From the NCBI GenBank assembly GCA_021783435.1, contig JAJXUC010000066.1:1-19851 (forward strand): DNA of 19,851 bases. Direction: 5' to 3'. The stretch is from Pseudomonadota bacterium (GTDB lineage: Bacteria; Pseudomonadota; Gammaproteobacteria; Burkholderiales; Burkholderiaceae). Numbering within the stretch: position 1 is the stretch's first letter; each line of letters opens with the position of its first letter. Positions 13,746 through 19,851 of this stretch are shown in pieces. Both the position numbers and the translations under genes were made by a program. The notes beneath the pieces are model-generated. The model was not told the DNA's origin. It saw only the letters and a program-made list of their open reading frames with translations, and made no database searches.

Positions 13746-15143
13746 TCAACTGAAGAATTTGCCCAGCGTCACCGTCACCGACTGGGTTGCCGTCAGGCCG
13801 ATCGAGGGGTTCTGGTTGCAGACGTCGTCGTAAGGGAAACCGTAGGCCAGGCCGTTGGCACTGACCTGGTGGAACAGCTGCGCCCAAGGATTGAAGACGG
13901 TCCCCTGCGGGTAGAAGTTGCCGGCAGCCGATTGGCAAGTGGCGTCGTCCAGGGAGCTTGACATGAAGCCACGGTTGAACGCGGCCGCCATCATTTTCTG
14001 CACGTTCTTGGCGGCGGCACTGCCGGTTGCCAAAGAACCGGCGCATTGCCAGATATCGAGCGAGGAAATGCCAGGGGTGCCGCTGCCACCAACGACAAAG
14101 GTTCCTGTTGCGCCTGAGAACGTCAAGCCAGCCGGCTGCACATAACCGCTGTATTGCCCGGTTGAGAGGTCATTTGTCACCAAGGGATTCGTCGCGGTCC
14201 ACTGGCTGTACCAATACTGAACCGTCTGATCGAAATAGGTCAGCAGAGAGCCGTTGTAGCCATTCGCGGCGACGATCGTCTTCGGCGACAGCGCGCGCAA
14301 GGTGGTGATTCCGGCTGGATAGGCGGATGGCGCGTTGACCGCCACGGACTTGTTGAAATCAGGGTTCAGATTGCCCAGTGCCGCCGCACTTTGCAGAATG
14401 GCCGCGCGAGACTGGGTGTAAGCGCCTTGCTGCGTGCCGCCCGGCGTGCCATCGAGCAGCAGGGGGAAGCCGAACTGGTCCACCTGGGTGGTGTTGCCGT
14501 TGAAATTGCCAGCGCTGTCGTAAGAGAACTCGATCCAGTCGAACAGCGTGAGCTGTCCCGGATAACCCAGGGGAACGGGCGCCGTGTATTGCGTGCTGCT
14601 CAGCACCGTGAAGGGCAACCTCGGCACGCCCACTGAAATGTAGATGCGCCCGCTGAAGGCCGCCGTGCCCGTGCCAAGGCCCGGGAGCGTGCTCGTGTTC
14701 AGGTTGGCGAGGTCGATGACGGTCTTGGTGGTGAGCGAGACGGGAATGCTGTAGTCAGCCCAATTCTGCGGATAGTTGGCCGCGAGCGTCGTCGCGTCGT
14801 TTCCGGTGAGCCCTGTCGAACCCGGGAATGTGCCGGCAGCCTGGGTGTTGTCGGCCGTGCCCATGGGGTAAGGCGTACCACTGGCGTCGAGGCGATATTG
14901 CATGTTGCCAGCACTCGTCTGCACTTCGCCGACGATGTAGGCATACACCGGGGTGCCGCATGGAAGATCGGTCTGCGTGGCATCGATGGTCAGTGGGACG
15001 CGCGCCGTGGCGCTGGAGCCGCCGCCCGCGCACATCGGAGCCGGAGAGCCACCTCCACTCGAGCCGCCCCCGCAGGCGGCGAGAATGCTCGATGCTCCCA
15101 CGCTCAACAGAAAGGTCCGCCGATTCAAGCCGTTTTTGTCCAA
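13746..15143 (-). CDS. GH64-like (beta-1,3-glucanase family) lipoprotein (465 aa)
   Basis: The N-terminus NRRTFLLSVGASSILAAC carries a twin-arginine-like motif (R8-R9) and a lipobox LAAC with C24, followed by a Gly/Ser linker, so a Tat-exported lipoprotein is likely. The body resembles glycoside hydrolase family 64, enzymes that cleave beta-1,3-glucan; the expected acidic pair is probably E205 (FDWIEFSYD) and D222 (QVDQFGFPL), with FYPQGTVFNPWAQLFHQ and GFPYDDVCNQNPS near the end. A TTG start at 15143 is chosen because AGGGGA lies seven bases upstream and the export signal begins right after it; an ATG at 15173 lacks a ribosome-binding site. Codon and residue composition (many Thr, Ser, Asn, Gly) differ from neighbours, which may hint at transfer. 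Confidence 0.85.
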   Translation of the reverse strand: MDKNGLNRRTFLLSVGASSILAACGGGSSGGGSPAPMCAGGGSSATARVPLTIDATQTDLPCGTPVYAYIVGEVQTSAGNMQYRLDASGTPYPMGTADNTQAAGTFPGSTGLTGNDATTLAANYPQNWADYSIPVSLTTKTVIDLANLNTSTLPGLGTGTAAFSGRIYISVGVPRLPFTVLSSTQYTAPVPLGYPGQLTLFDWIEFSYDSAGNFNGNTTQVDQFGFPLLLDGTPGGTQQGAYTQSRAAILQSAAALGNLNPDFNKSVAVNAPSAYPAGITTLRALSPKTIVAANGYNGSLLTYFDQTVQYWYSQWTATNPLVTNDLSTGQYSGYVQPAGLTFSGATGTFVVGGSGTPGISSLDIWQCAGSLATGSAAAKNVQKMMAAAFNRGFMSSSLDDATCQSAAGNFYPQGTVFNPWAQLFHQVSANGLAYGFPYDDVCNQNPSIGLTATQSVTVTLGKFFS

Positions 15144-15450
15144 TTGTGGTCCCCTGAGCGTTCGCCATGACATTGGGTCGTGAATGAACACGTTCGTCAC
15201 ATATCCTAACGGACGCACATGGCAGCACTTGAGTATCAAGACTCGGAATCGTGTAACAGTTTCCATCCATCGCGCGGATGTCGGCTCCGGCCAGGCGCGG
15301 CATCCATGATGGCCCCTGGTCAGCCGCGATCACGCGCCAGCGCCGAGACCAGATCGCGCGACTGTGACTGTGTTTGACGCCGGACAAAGCATGGAGCTGC
15401 GGACCGGGATTCAATGTGGGATATCAGCGGACTGGGAAGGGGGCCGATTC
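15144..15450. other. Divergent intergenic region between GH64 gene and CNBD gene
   Basis: This 307-base stretch separates two divergent start codons and must hold both promoters. I see no convincing -35/-10 pair, no gene and no clear repeat. A short symmetric element, TTGAGTATCAA, lies at about 15230-15240, but its 3-base spacing does not match an FNR or CRP site. Confidence 0.5.
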
Positions 15451-15924
15451 ATGCACGCAGCCAATCTCGTGAACGATCTGCAAACGCGGACCATTCTTTC
15501 GGCGCTCGGCGCGCAGCAATTGAGGCGGCTGGTCGGTCATGCCAAGGAACAGCGCTTGCCGGCGGGCGAGCTGTTATTCAGCCAGGGCGACGCCGCCGAG
15601 CATTTTTATGTCCTGCGCGAGGGAACCGTGCAGATCAGGGTGCCCGCGATCAACGGCCCCGCGCTGGACGTGCAGACCCTCGGCGCCGATGAGGTCATCG
15701 GCTGGTCGTGGCTGATTCCGCCGTATCAGTGGACCTTCGAGGCCCGGGCGCAGACGGACTCGACACTGCTCGTGTTCGACGGCAAGGCCATTCTGCAGGA
15801 GTGCGAGCAGGATCCGGCGCTGGGTTACGCGCTGATGAAAATCTTCGCCGCGCTGATGTCGCGGCGCCTGCACGCTGCCCGGCTCAAGCTGATGGAAAGC
15901 TGGGCGCCATCCGGCTGGGCTTAA
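15451..15924 (+). CDS. Cyclic-nucleotide-binding-domain-only protein (157 aa)
   Basis: A single Crp/Fnr-type sensor domain spans about residues 12-135: ILSALGAQQLRRLVGHAKEQ, then LLFSQGDAAEHFYVLREGTV (41-60). The segment where CRP has its phosphate-binding GE...RxA motif reads GWSWLIPPYQWTFEARA (84-100), so cAMP binding in the normal manner is doubtful. There is no C-terminal helix-turn-helix, so it is unlikely to bind DNA by itself. The start at 15451 is supported by GGAAGGGGG at 15434-15442; earlier in-frame codons lack a site. It lies 211 bases upstream of gcl on the same strand. Function is unknown; a redox or small-ligand sensor acting through a partner is possible. Confidence 0.8.
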   Translation: MHAANLVNDLQTRTILSALGAQQLRRLVGHAKEQRLPAGELLFSQGDAAEHFYVLREGTVQIRVPAINGPALDVQTLGADEVIGWSWLIPPYQWTFEARAQTDSTLLVFDGKAILQECEQDPALGYALMKIFAALMSRRLHAARLKLMESWAPSGWA

Positions 15925-16001
15925 GGCGCCACGCTGGTCTCATGAGGTGGCGAGAAAACCGCTCCGGCTCACTTGAACGGAACATTGGCGTTCATTACCC
16001 C

Positions 16002-16008
16002 CATACAA
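16002..16008 (-). promoter_or_regulatory. TTGTATG element upstream of gcl
   Basis: The 7-mer TTGTATG, identical to the core of the facing pair before uraH, occurs here on the minus strand (plus-strand CATACAA), 127 bases before the gcl start. It is only a half-element, without an obvious partner arm. It could be a binding site of the GntR regulator encoded at 4924-5700. Confidence 0.3.
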
Positions 16009-16135
16009 GTTTGAAATCCTTGTCCTTCAGGCCTGTTTATCTTCGGGTGCGTCGCTCATAAAGTTTCCTGAAACCGCGCCGCCCTTGGCGTGCGACTGCG
16101 CCATGCATCCGGCATGGCCGCTCAGGAGATATTCC

Positions 16136-17890
16136 ATGCCCAAGATGACCGCGGTGGAAGCCGCCGTTTGCATTCTCGAGAAAGAAGGCATCCACCAGGC
16201 CTTCGGCGTGCCCGGCGCCGCCATCAACCCCTTCTACAGCGCGCTGCGTAAGCGCGGCTCCATCGCCCATGTGCTGGCGCGCCATGTGGAGGCGGCGTCG
16301 CACATGGCCGAGGGCTACACCCGCGCCGCGCCGGGCAATATCGGCGTGTGCATCGGCACCTCCGGGCCGGCGGGAACCGACATGATCACCGGGCTGTACT
16401 CGGCCACCGCCGACTCCATTCCCATCCTGTGCATCACCGGTCAGGCGCCGCGCGCGCGGCTGTACAAGGAAGACTTCCAGGCCGTGGACATCGAGTCCAT
16501 CGCCAAGCCGGTGACCAAGATGGCCGTGACCGTGCGCGAGCCGGCGCAGGTGCCGGGCGTGTTCCAGCAGGCGTTTCACCTCATGCGCTCGGGGCGGCCC
16601 GGCCCGGTGTTGATCGACCTGCCGTTCGACGTGCAGGTGGCGCAGATCGAGTTCGATCCCGACCTCTACCAGCCGCTGCCGGTGCACAAGCCGCGCGCTT
16701 CCCGTGCGCAGATCGAGCGTGCGCTGGACATGCTGGAAGCCTCCGAGCGCCCCCTCATCGTCGCCGGCGGCGGGGTGATCAACGCCGACGCCGCCGATCT
16801 GCTGGTCGAGTTCGCCGAGCTGACCGGCGTGCCGGTGGTGCCCACGCTCATGGCCTGGGGCGCGATTGCCGACGACCACCCGCTGATGGCCGGCATGGTG
16901 GGGCTGCAGACCAGCCACCGCTACGGCAACGCCAGCATGCTGGCGTCCGACTTCGTGCTCGGCATCGGCAACCGCTGGGCCAACCGTCATACTGGATCGG
17001 TGGACGTGTACACCAAGGGCCGCAAGTTCGTGCACGTCGACATCGAGCCGACCCAGATCGGCCGCGTGTTCATGCCCGACCTGGGCATTGCGTCCGACGC
17101 CTACGCGGCGTTGGAACTCTTCGTCGCGGTGGCGCGCGAGCGCAAGGCGGCGGGCAAGCTGAAGGACCGCTCCGCCTGGGCCGCCGACTGCCTGCAGCGC
17201 AAGCAGACCCTGTTGCGCAAGAGCGATTTCGACAACATCCCCATCAAACCCCAGCGCGTGTATCAGGAGATGGTGGAGGCCTTCGGCGCGAACGCGCGCT
17301 ACGTCACCACCATCGGCCTGTCGCAGATCGCCGCGGCCCAGTTCCTCAAGGTCGGCAAGCCGCGCAACTGGATCAACGCCGGGCAGGCCGGCCCGCTGGG
17401 CTGGACGCTGCCCGCCGCCCTGGGCGTGCGCGCCGCCGACCCCAAGAGCGAGATCGTCGCGCTGTCGGGCGACTACGATTTCCAGTTCCTGATCGAGGAG
17501 CTGGCCGTGGGCGCGCAGTTCAAGCTGCCCTACATTCACATCGTGGTGAACAATGCCTATCTCGGCCTCATCCGCCAGTCGCAGCGCAATTTCGACATGG
17601 ACTACTGCGTGCAGCTGTCGTTCGAGAACATCAACGCGCCGGAGCTCGACGGCTACGGCGTGGACCATGTGAAGGTGGCCGAGGGGCTGGGCTGCAAGGC
17701 CGTGCGCGTGCGCGACCCGTCCAAGATCCAGGAGGCCATCGCGCAGGCGCGAGCCTGGATGGCCGAGTTCGCCGTGCCGGTGGTGGTCGAGATCATCCTC
17801 GAGCGCGTCACCAATATTTCGATGGGCACCGAGATCGACAACGTCACCGAATTCGAGCCCATCCTCGACCTGTCCCCCGTGGAGGCCTGA
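16136..17890 (+). CDS. gcl: Glyoxylate carboligase / tartronate-semialdehyde synthase (584 aa)
   Basis: This ThDP- and FAD-containing enzyme joins two glyoxylates into tartronate semialdehyde and CO2. The sequence follows E. coli Gcl almost throughout (for example [62 protein letters not shown]). V51 sits where other ThDP enzymes have the conserved Glu, a known peculiarity of Gcl. The ThDP-binding segment runs from GDYDFQF (near 443) to VVNNAYLG. Length fits (E. coli 593 aa, with a longer tail). AGGAGAT five bases upstream fixes the start. It leads the glyoxylate-to-glycerate operon and uses the glyoxylate made from allantoate breakdown. Confidence 0.97.
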   Translation: MPKMTAVEAAVCILEKEGIHQAFGVPGAAINPFYSALRKRGSIAHVLARHVEAASHMAEGYTRAAPGNIGVCIGTSGPAGTDMITGLYSATADSIPILCITGQAPRARLYKEDFQAVDIESIAKPVTKMAVTVREPAQVPGVFQQAFHLMRSGRPGPVLIDLPFDVQVAQIEFDPDLYQPLPVHKPRASRAQIERALDMLEASERPLIVAGGGVINADAADLLVEFAELTGVPVVPTLMAWGAIADDHPLMAGMVGLQTSHRYGNASMLASDFVLGIGNRWANRHTGSVDVYTKGRKFVHVDIEPTQIGRVFMPDLGIASDAYAALELFVAVARERKAAGKLKDRSAWAADCLQRKQTLLRKSDFDNIPIKPQRVYQEMVEAFGANARYVTTIGLSQIAAAQFLKVGKPRNWINAGQAGPLGWTLPAALGVRAADPKSEIVALSGDYDFQFLIEELAVGAQFKLPYIHIVVNNAYLGLIRQSQRNFDMDYCVQLSFENINAPELDGYGVDHVKVAEGLGCKAVRVRDPSKIQEAIAQARAWMAEFAVPVVVEIILERVTNISMGTEIDNVTEFEPILDLSPVEA

Positions 17891-17894
17891 AGCC

Positions 17895-18668
17895 ATGCCC
17901 AAGTTCGCCGCCAACCTCACCATGCTCTACAACGAGCTGCCCTTCCTCGACCGCTTCGAGGCGGCGGCGAAATGCGGCTTCAAGGGCGTGGAATTCCTGT
18001 TCCCCTACGCCCACGGCGCCGAGCACATCCGCGACAAGGCGCAGCAGGCCGGCGTGCAGATCGTGCTGCACAACCTGCCCGCGGGCGACTGGGACGCCGG
18101 CGAGCGCGGCATCGCCTGCCTGCCCGAACGCGTGGCCGAGTTCCGCGCGGGCGTGGCCAAGGCCATCGACTACGCCAAGGTGCTGGGGGTGACCCAGCTC
18201 AACTGCCTGGCCGGCAAGGCGCCGGCAGGCGCCGATCCCGCTGTGTTGCGCAGCACCTTTGTCGACAACCTGCGCTTCGCTGCGGAGCAACTCGAGCCCC
18301 ACGGCATCCGGCTGCTGATCGAGCCGATCAACACCTACGACATTCCCGGCTTCTACCTCAACCGCACGGCGCAGGCGCTGTCCATCATGGACGCGGTGGG
18401 TTCGGACAACCTGTTCCTGCAGTACGACATTTATCACATGCAGCGCACCGAAGGCGAGCTGGCGGCGACCATGCAGAAGCATCTCGCCCGCATCGGCCAC
18501 CTGCAACTGGCCGACAATCCCGGCCGCAACGAACCTGGCACCGGCGAGATCAACTACCGCTTCCTGTTCCAGCATCTCGATGCCATCGGCTACGCCGGCT
18601 GGATCGGCTGCGAATACAAGCCCAAGACCACCACCACGGCGGGTCTGGGCTGGCTGAGCGCGCTCTGA
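17895..18668 (+). CDS. hyi: Hydroxypyruvate isomerase (257 aa)
   Basis: This TIM-barrel enzyme interconverts hydroxypyruvate and tartronate semialdehyde. It starts with the family-typical MPKFAANLTMLYNELPFLDRF. The metal/catalytic acids are expected at E143 (LIEPINTYDIPG) and E240 (GCEYKP), with D178 (QYDIYHMQ) and H202 (GHLQLADNPGR) in the active site. Length matches E. coli Hyi (258 aa). It begins 4 bases after the gcl stop codon, so translation is coupled, and glxR follows after 35 bases. Confidence 0.95.
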   Translation: MPKFAANLTMLYNELPFLDRFEAAAKCGFKGVEFLFPYAHGAEHIRDKAQQAGVQIVLHNLPAGDWDAGERGIACLPERVAEFRAGVAKAIDYAKVLGVTQLNCLAGKAPAGADPAVLRSTFVDNLRFAAEQLEPHGIRLLIEPINTYDIPGFYLNRTAQALSIMDAVGSDNLFLQYDIYHMQRTEGELAATMQKHLARIGHLQLADNPGRNEPGTGEINYRFLFQHLDAIGYAGWIGCEYKPKTTTTAGLGWLSAL

Positions 18669-18703
18669 AGCCAACCCTCACAGAACCACGAACGGAGATC
18701 GAC

Positions 18704-19594
18704 ATGGCAACACTCGGATTCATCGGCCTGGGCATCATGGGCGCACCCATGGCGGGCCATTTGCTGGCGGCCGGCCACACCGTGCACGCACACACCGTGG
18801 GCGCCGTGCCACAGGCCCTGCTCGACGCCGGCGCCAAGCCCTGCGCCTCGGGCAAGGACGTTGCGCAGAAGGCCGACATCGTGTTCATCATGGTGCCCGA
18901 CACGCCCGACGTGCAGAAGGTGCTGTTCGGTGCCGGCGGCGTGGCCGAGGGCCTGAGCGCGGGCAAGACGGTGGTGGACATGAGCTCCATCGCGCCGATG
19001 GAGACCAAGGCTTTCGCCAAGCAGATCAACGGCCTCGGCTGCGAGTACCTCGACGCGCCGGTGTCGGGCGGCGAGGTCGGCGCCAAGGCCGCCACGCTCA
19101 CCATCATGGTCGGCGGCAGGCAGGAAACCTTCGACAAGGTGCTGCCGCTGTTCCAGCGCATGGGCAAGAACATCACCCTGGTGGGCGGCAACGGCGACGG
19201 CCAGACCTGCAAGGTCGCCAACCAGATCATCGTCGCGCTCAACATCCAGGCCGTGGCCGAGGCGCTGTTGTTCGCCAGCAAGGCCGGCGCCGATCCGGCC
19301 AAGGTGCGCCAGGCGCTGATGGGCGGCTTCGCCTCCTCGCGCATTCTCGAAGTGCACGGCGAGCGCATGGTCAAACGCACCTTCCAGCCGGGCTTCCGCA
19401 TCAACCTGCACCAGAAGGATCTGAACCTCGCGCTGCAGGGGGCCAAGCAGCTCGGCCTGTCGCTGCCCAACACGGCAATTGCCCAGCAGCTGTTCTCGGC
19501 CTGCGCCGCCCACGGCATGGACGGGCTGGACCATTCCGCGCTGTGCCGGGCGATCGAAATCATGGGCAACCACACCATCGCGCCCGATGCCTGA
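18704..19594 (+). CDS. glxR: Tartronate-semialdehyde reductase (296 aa)
   Basis: It reduces tartronate semialdehyde to D-glycerate with NAD(P)H. It belongs to the beta-hydroxyacid dehydrogenase family: N-terminal dinucleotide fold GFIGLGIMGAPMAGHL (5-20), substrate-binding DAPVSGGEVGA (117-127) and catalytic K170 in GQTCKVANQ. Length is typical (292-296 aa). GGAG at 18694-18697 sets the start at 18704; the same frame is open far upstream but only shadows hyi. It lies between hyi and the glycerate kinase gene, the usual gcl-hyi-glxR-kinase order. Confidence 0.96.
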   Translation: MATLGFIGLGIMGAPMAGHLLAAGHTVHAHTVGAVPQALLDAGAKPCASGKDVAQKADIVFIMVPDTPDVQKVLFGAGGVAEGLSAGKTVVDMSSIAPMETKAFAKQINGLGCEYLDAPVSGGEVGAKAATLTIMVGGRQETFDKVLPLFQRMGKNITLVGGNGDGQTCKVANQIIVALNIQAVAEALLFASKAGADPAKVRQALMGGFASSRILEVHGERMVKRTFQPGFRINLHQKDLNLALQGAKQLGLSLPNTAIAQQLFSACAAHGMDGLDHSALCRAIEIMGNHTIAPDA

Positions 19595-19648
19595 AGCCGC
19601 ATGCGGCGGCCTGGATCCGTTCACTCCGCTCTAAGGAAAGTCGCCGCC

Positions 19649-19851
19649 ATGCACGATCTTCCCCGCTCGCAGACCGACCCGGTCGGCTTTCTGCGCGCGC
19701 TGTTCGACGTCGCCGTGGCCCGCGCCCAGCCGCAGCGGGTGATGGCGGCCTATCTGCCCCAGCCGCCCAAGGGCCGCACCCTGGTGCTCGGCGCCGGCAA
19801 GGCCGGCGGGGCGATGGCCGCCGCGCTGGATGCGCTGTGGCCGCAGGACGC
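19649..19851 (+). CDS. ttuD: Glycerate 2-kinase (MOFRL/GckA type), 5' part only
   Basis: The first 67 codons of a glycerate kinase of the TtuD/GckA class are present before the window ends. Diagnostic features are FLRALFDVAVARAQPQRVM (14-32) and GRTLVLGAGKAGGAMAAAL (42-60), the conserved glycine-rich N-terminal motif. AAGGAA upstream is a plausible ribosome-binding site, about 11 bases before the ATG. It would phosphorylate the glycerate made by GlxR, delivering 2-phosphoglycerate to glycolysis. The full length, usually about 420-430 aa, cannot be checked here. Confidence 0.88.
   Translation, partial: MHDLPRSQTDPVGFLRALFDVAVARAQPQRVMAAYLPQPPKGRTLVLGAGKAGGAMAAALDALWPQD

Noticed and set aside
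15230..15240. TTGAGTATCAA as an FNR or CRP site
   Set aside because: The arms are only four bases with a 3-base gap; FNR and CRP sites need different arm sequence and spacing.
16037..17923. 628-codon minus-strand open frame opposite gcl
   Set aside because: Antisense shadow of a highly conserved gcl; His/Gly/Asp-rich and without any motif.
16348..18192. 614-codon plus-strand frame across gcl and hyi
   Set aside because: It is the alternative frame of two well-supported genes and has no domain.
19596..19607. 12-bp palindrome GCCGCATGCGGC after glxR
   Set aside because: It has no loop or T-run and lies within a short operon gap; GC-rich palindromes of this size arise by chance.

Overview
The window is GC-rich, densely coding DNA from a bacterium. 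Gene content, heme-type urate hydroxylase and the UraD-AllC fusion point to a betaproteobacterium, probably Burkholderiales; this placement is inferred from gene families, not from a marker gene. No rRNA, tRNA, CRISPR array, insertion sequence or phage gene was seen.

Layout. (1) Positions 73-797, plus strand: two small secreted mono-heme c-type cytochromes. They end at a 16-bp-stem bidirectional terminator (829-864). (2) Positions 903-5700, minus strand, a compact operon read from 5700 downward: GntR/FCD regulator, PuuE-type allantoinase, a fused UraD-AllC protein and an M20-fold hydrolase whose metal site looks degenerate. (3) Positions 5989-9600, plus strand, divergent from the regulator: uraH, a Tsx/OmpK-like outer-membrane channel, puuD (membrane urate hydroxylase with a C-terminal cytochrome c domain), a 4-oxalocrotonate tautomerase homologue and a secreted GlcG/HbpS-like protein. 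(4) Positions 9729-15143, minus strand: a GH64 (beta-1,3-glucanase-like) lipoprotein, a DUF1275 membrane protein, class II fumarase and malic enzyme. (5) Positions 15451-19851, plus strand: a cyclic-nucleotide-binding-domain-only protein, then gcl, hyi, glxR and the start of a glycerate 2-kinase cut by the window edge.

How the genes work together. Blocks 2, 3 and 5 form an almost complete route from urate to central metabolism: urate -> 5-hydroxyisourate (PuuD) -> OHCU (UraH) -> S-allantoin (UraD domain) -> allantoate (PuuE) -> ureidoglycine/ureidoglycolate (AllC domain) -> glyoxylate -> tartronate semialdehyde (Gcl) -> glycerate (GlxR, with Hyi interconverting hydroxypyruvate) -> phosphoglycerate (glycerate kinase). 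No recognisable ureidoglycolate lyase/amidohydrolase, xanthine dehydrogenase or inner-membrane purine transporter is present; the M20-like protein is the only unassigned enzyme of the degradation operon. A 7-mer, TTGTATG, occurs as a facing pair in the regulator/uraH intergenic region and once upstream of gcl, suggesting that the GntR protein may coordinate both halves of the pathway.

The most interesting items are the M20-fold protein lacking several canonical zinc ligands, the fusion of two non-consecutive pathway steps, the shared TTGTATG motif, an inverted repeat reaching into the first cytochrome start codon, and the unexpected GH64/CNBD genes embedded in a purine locus.
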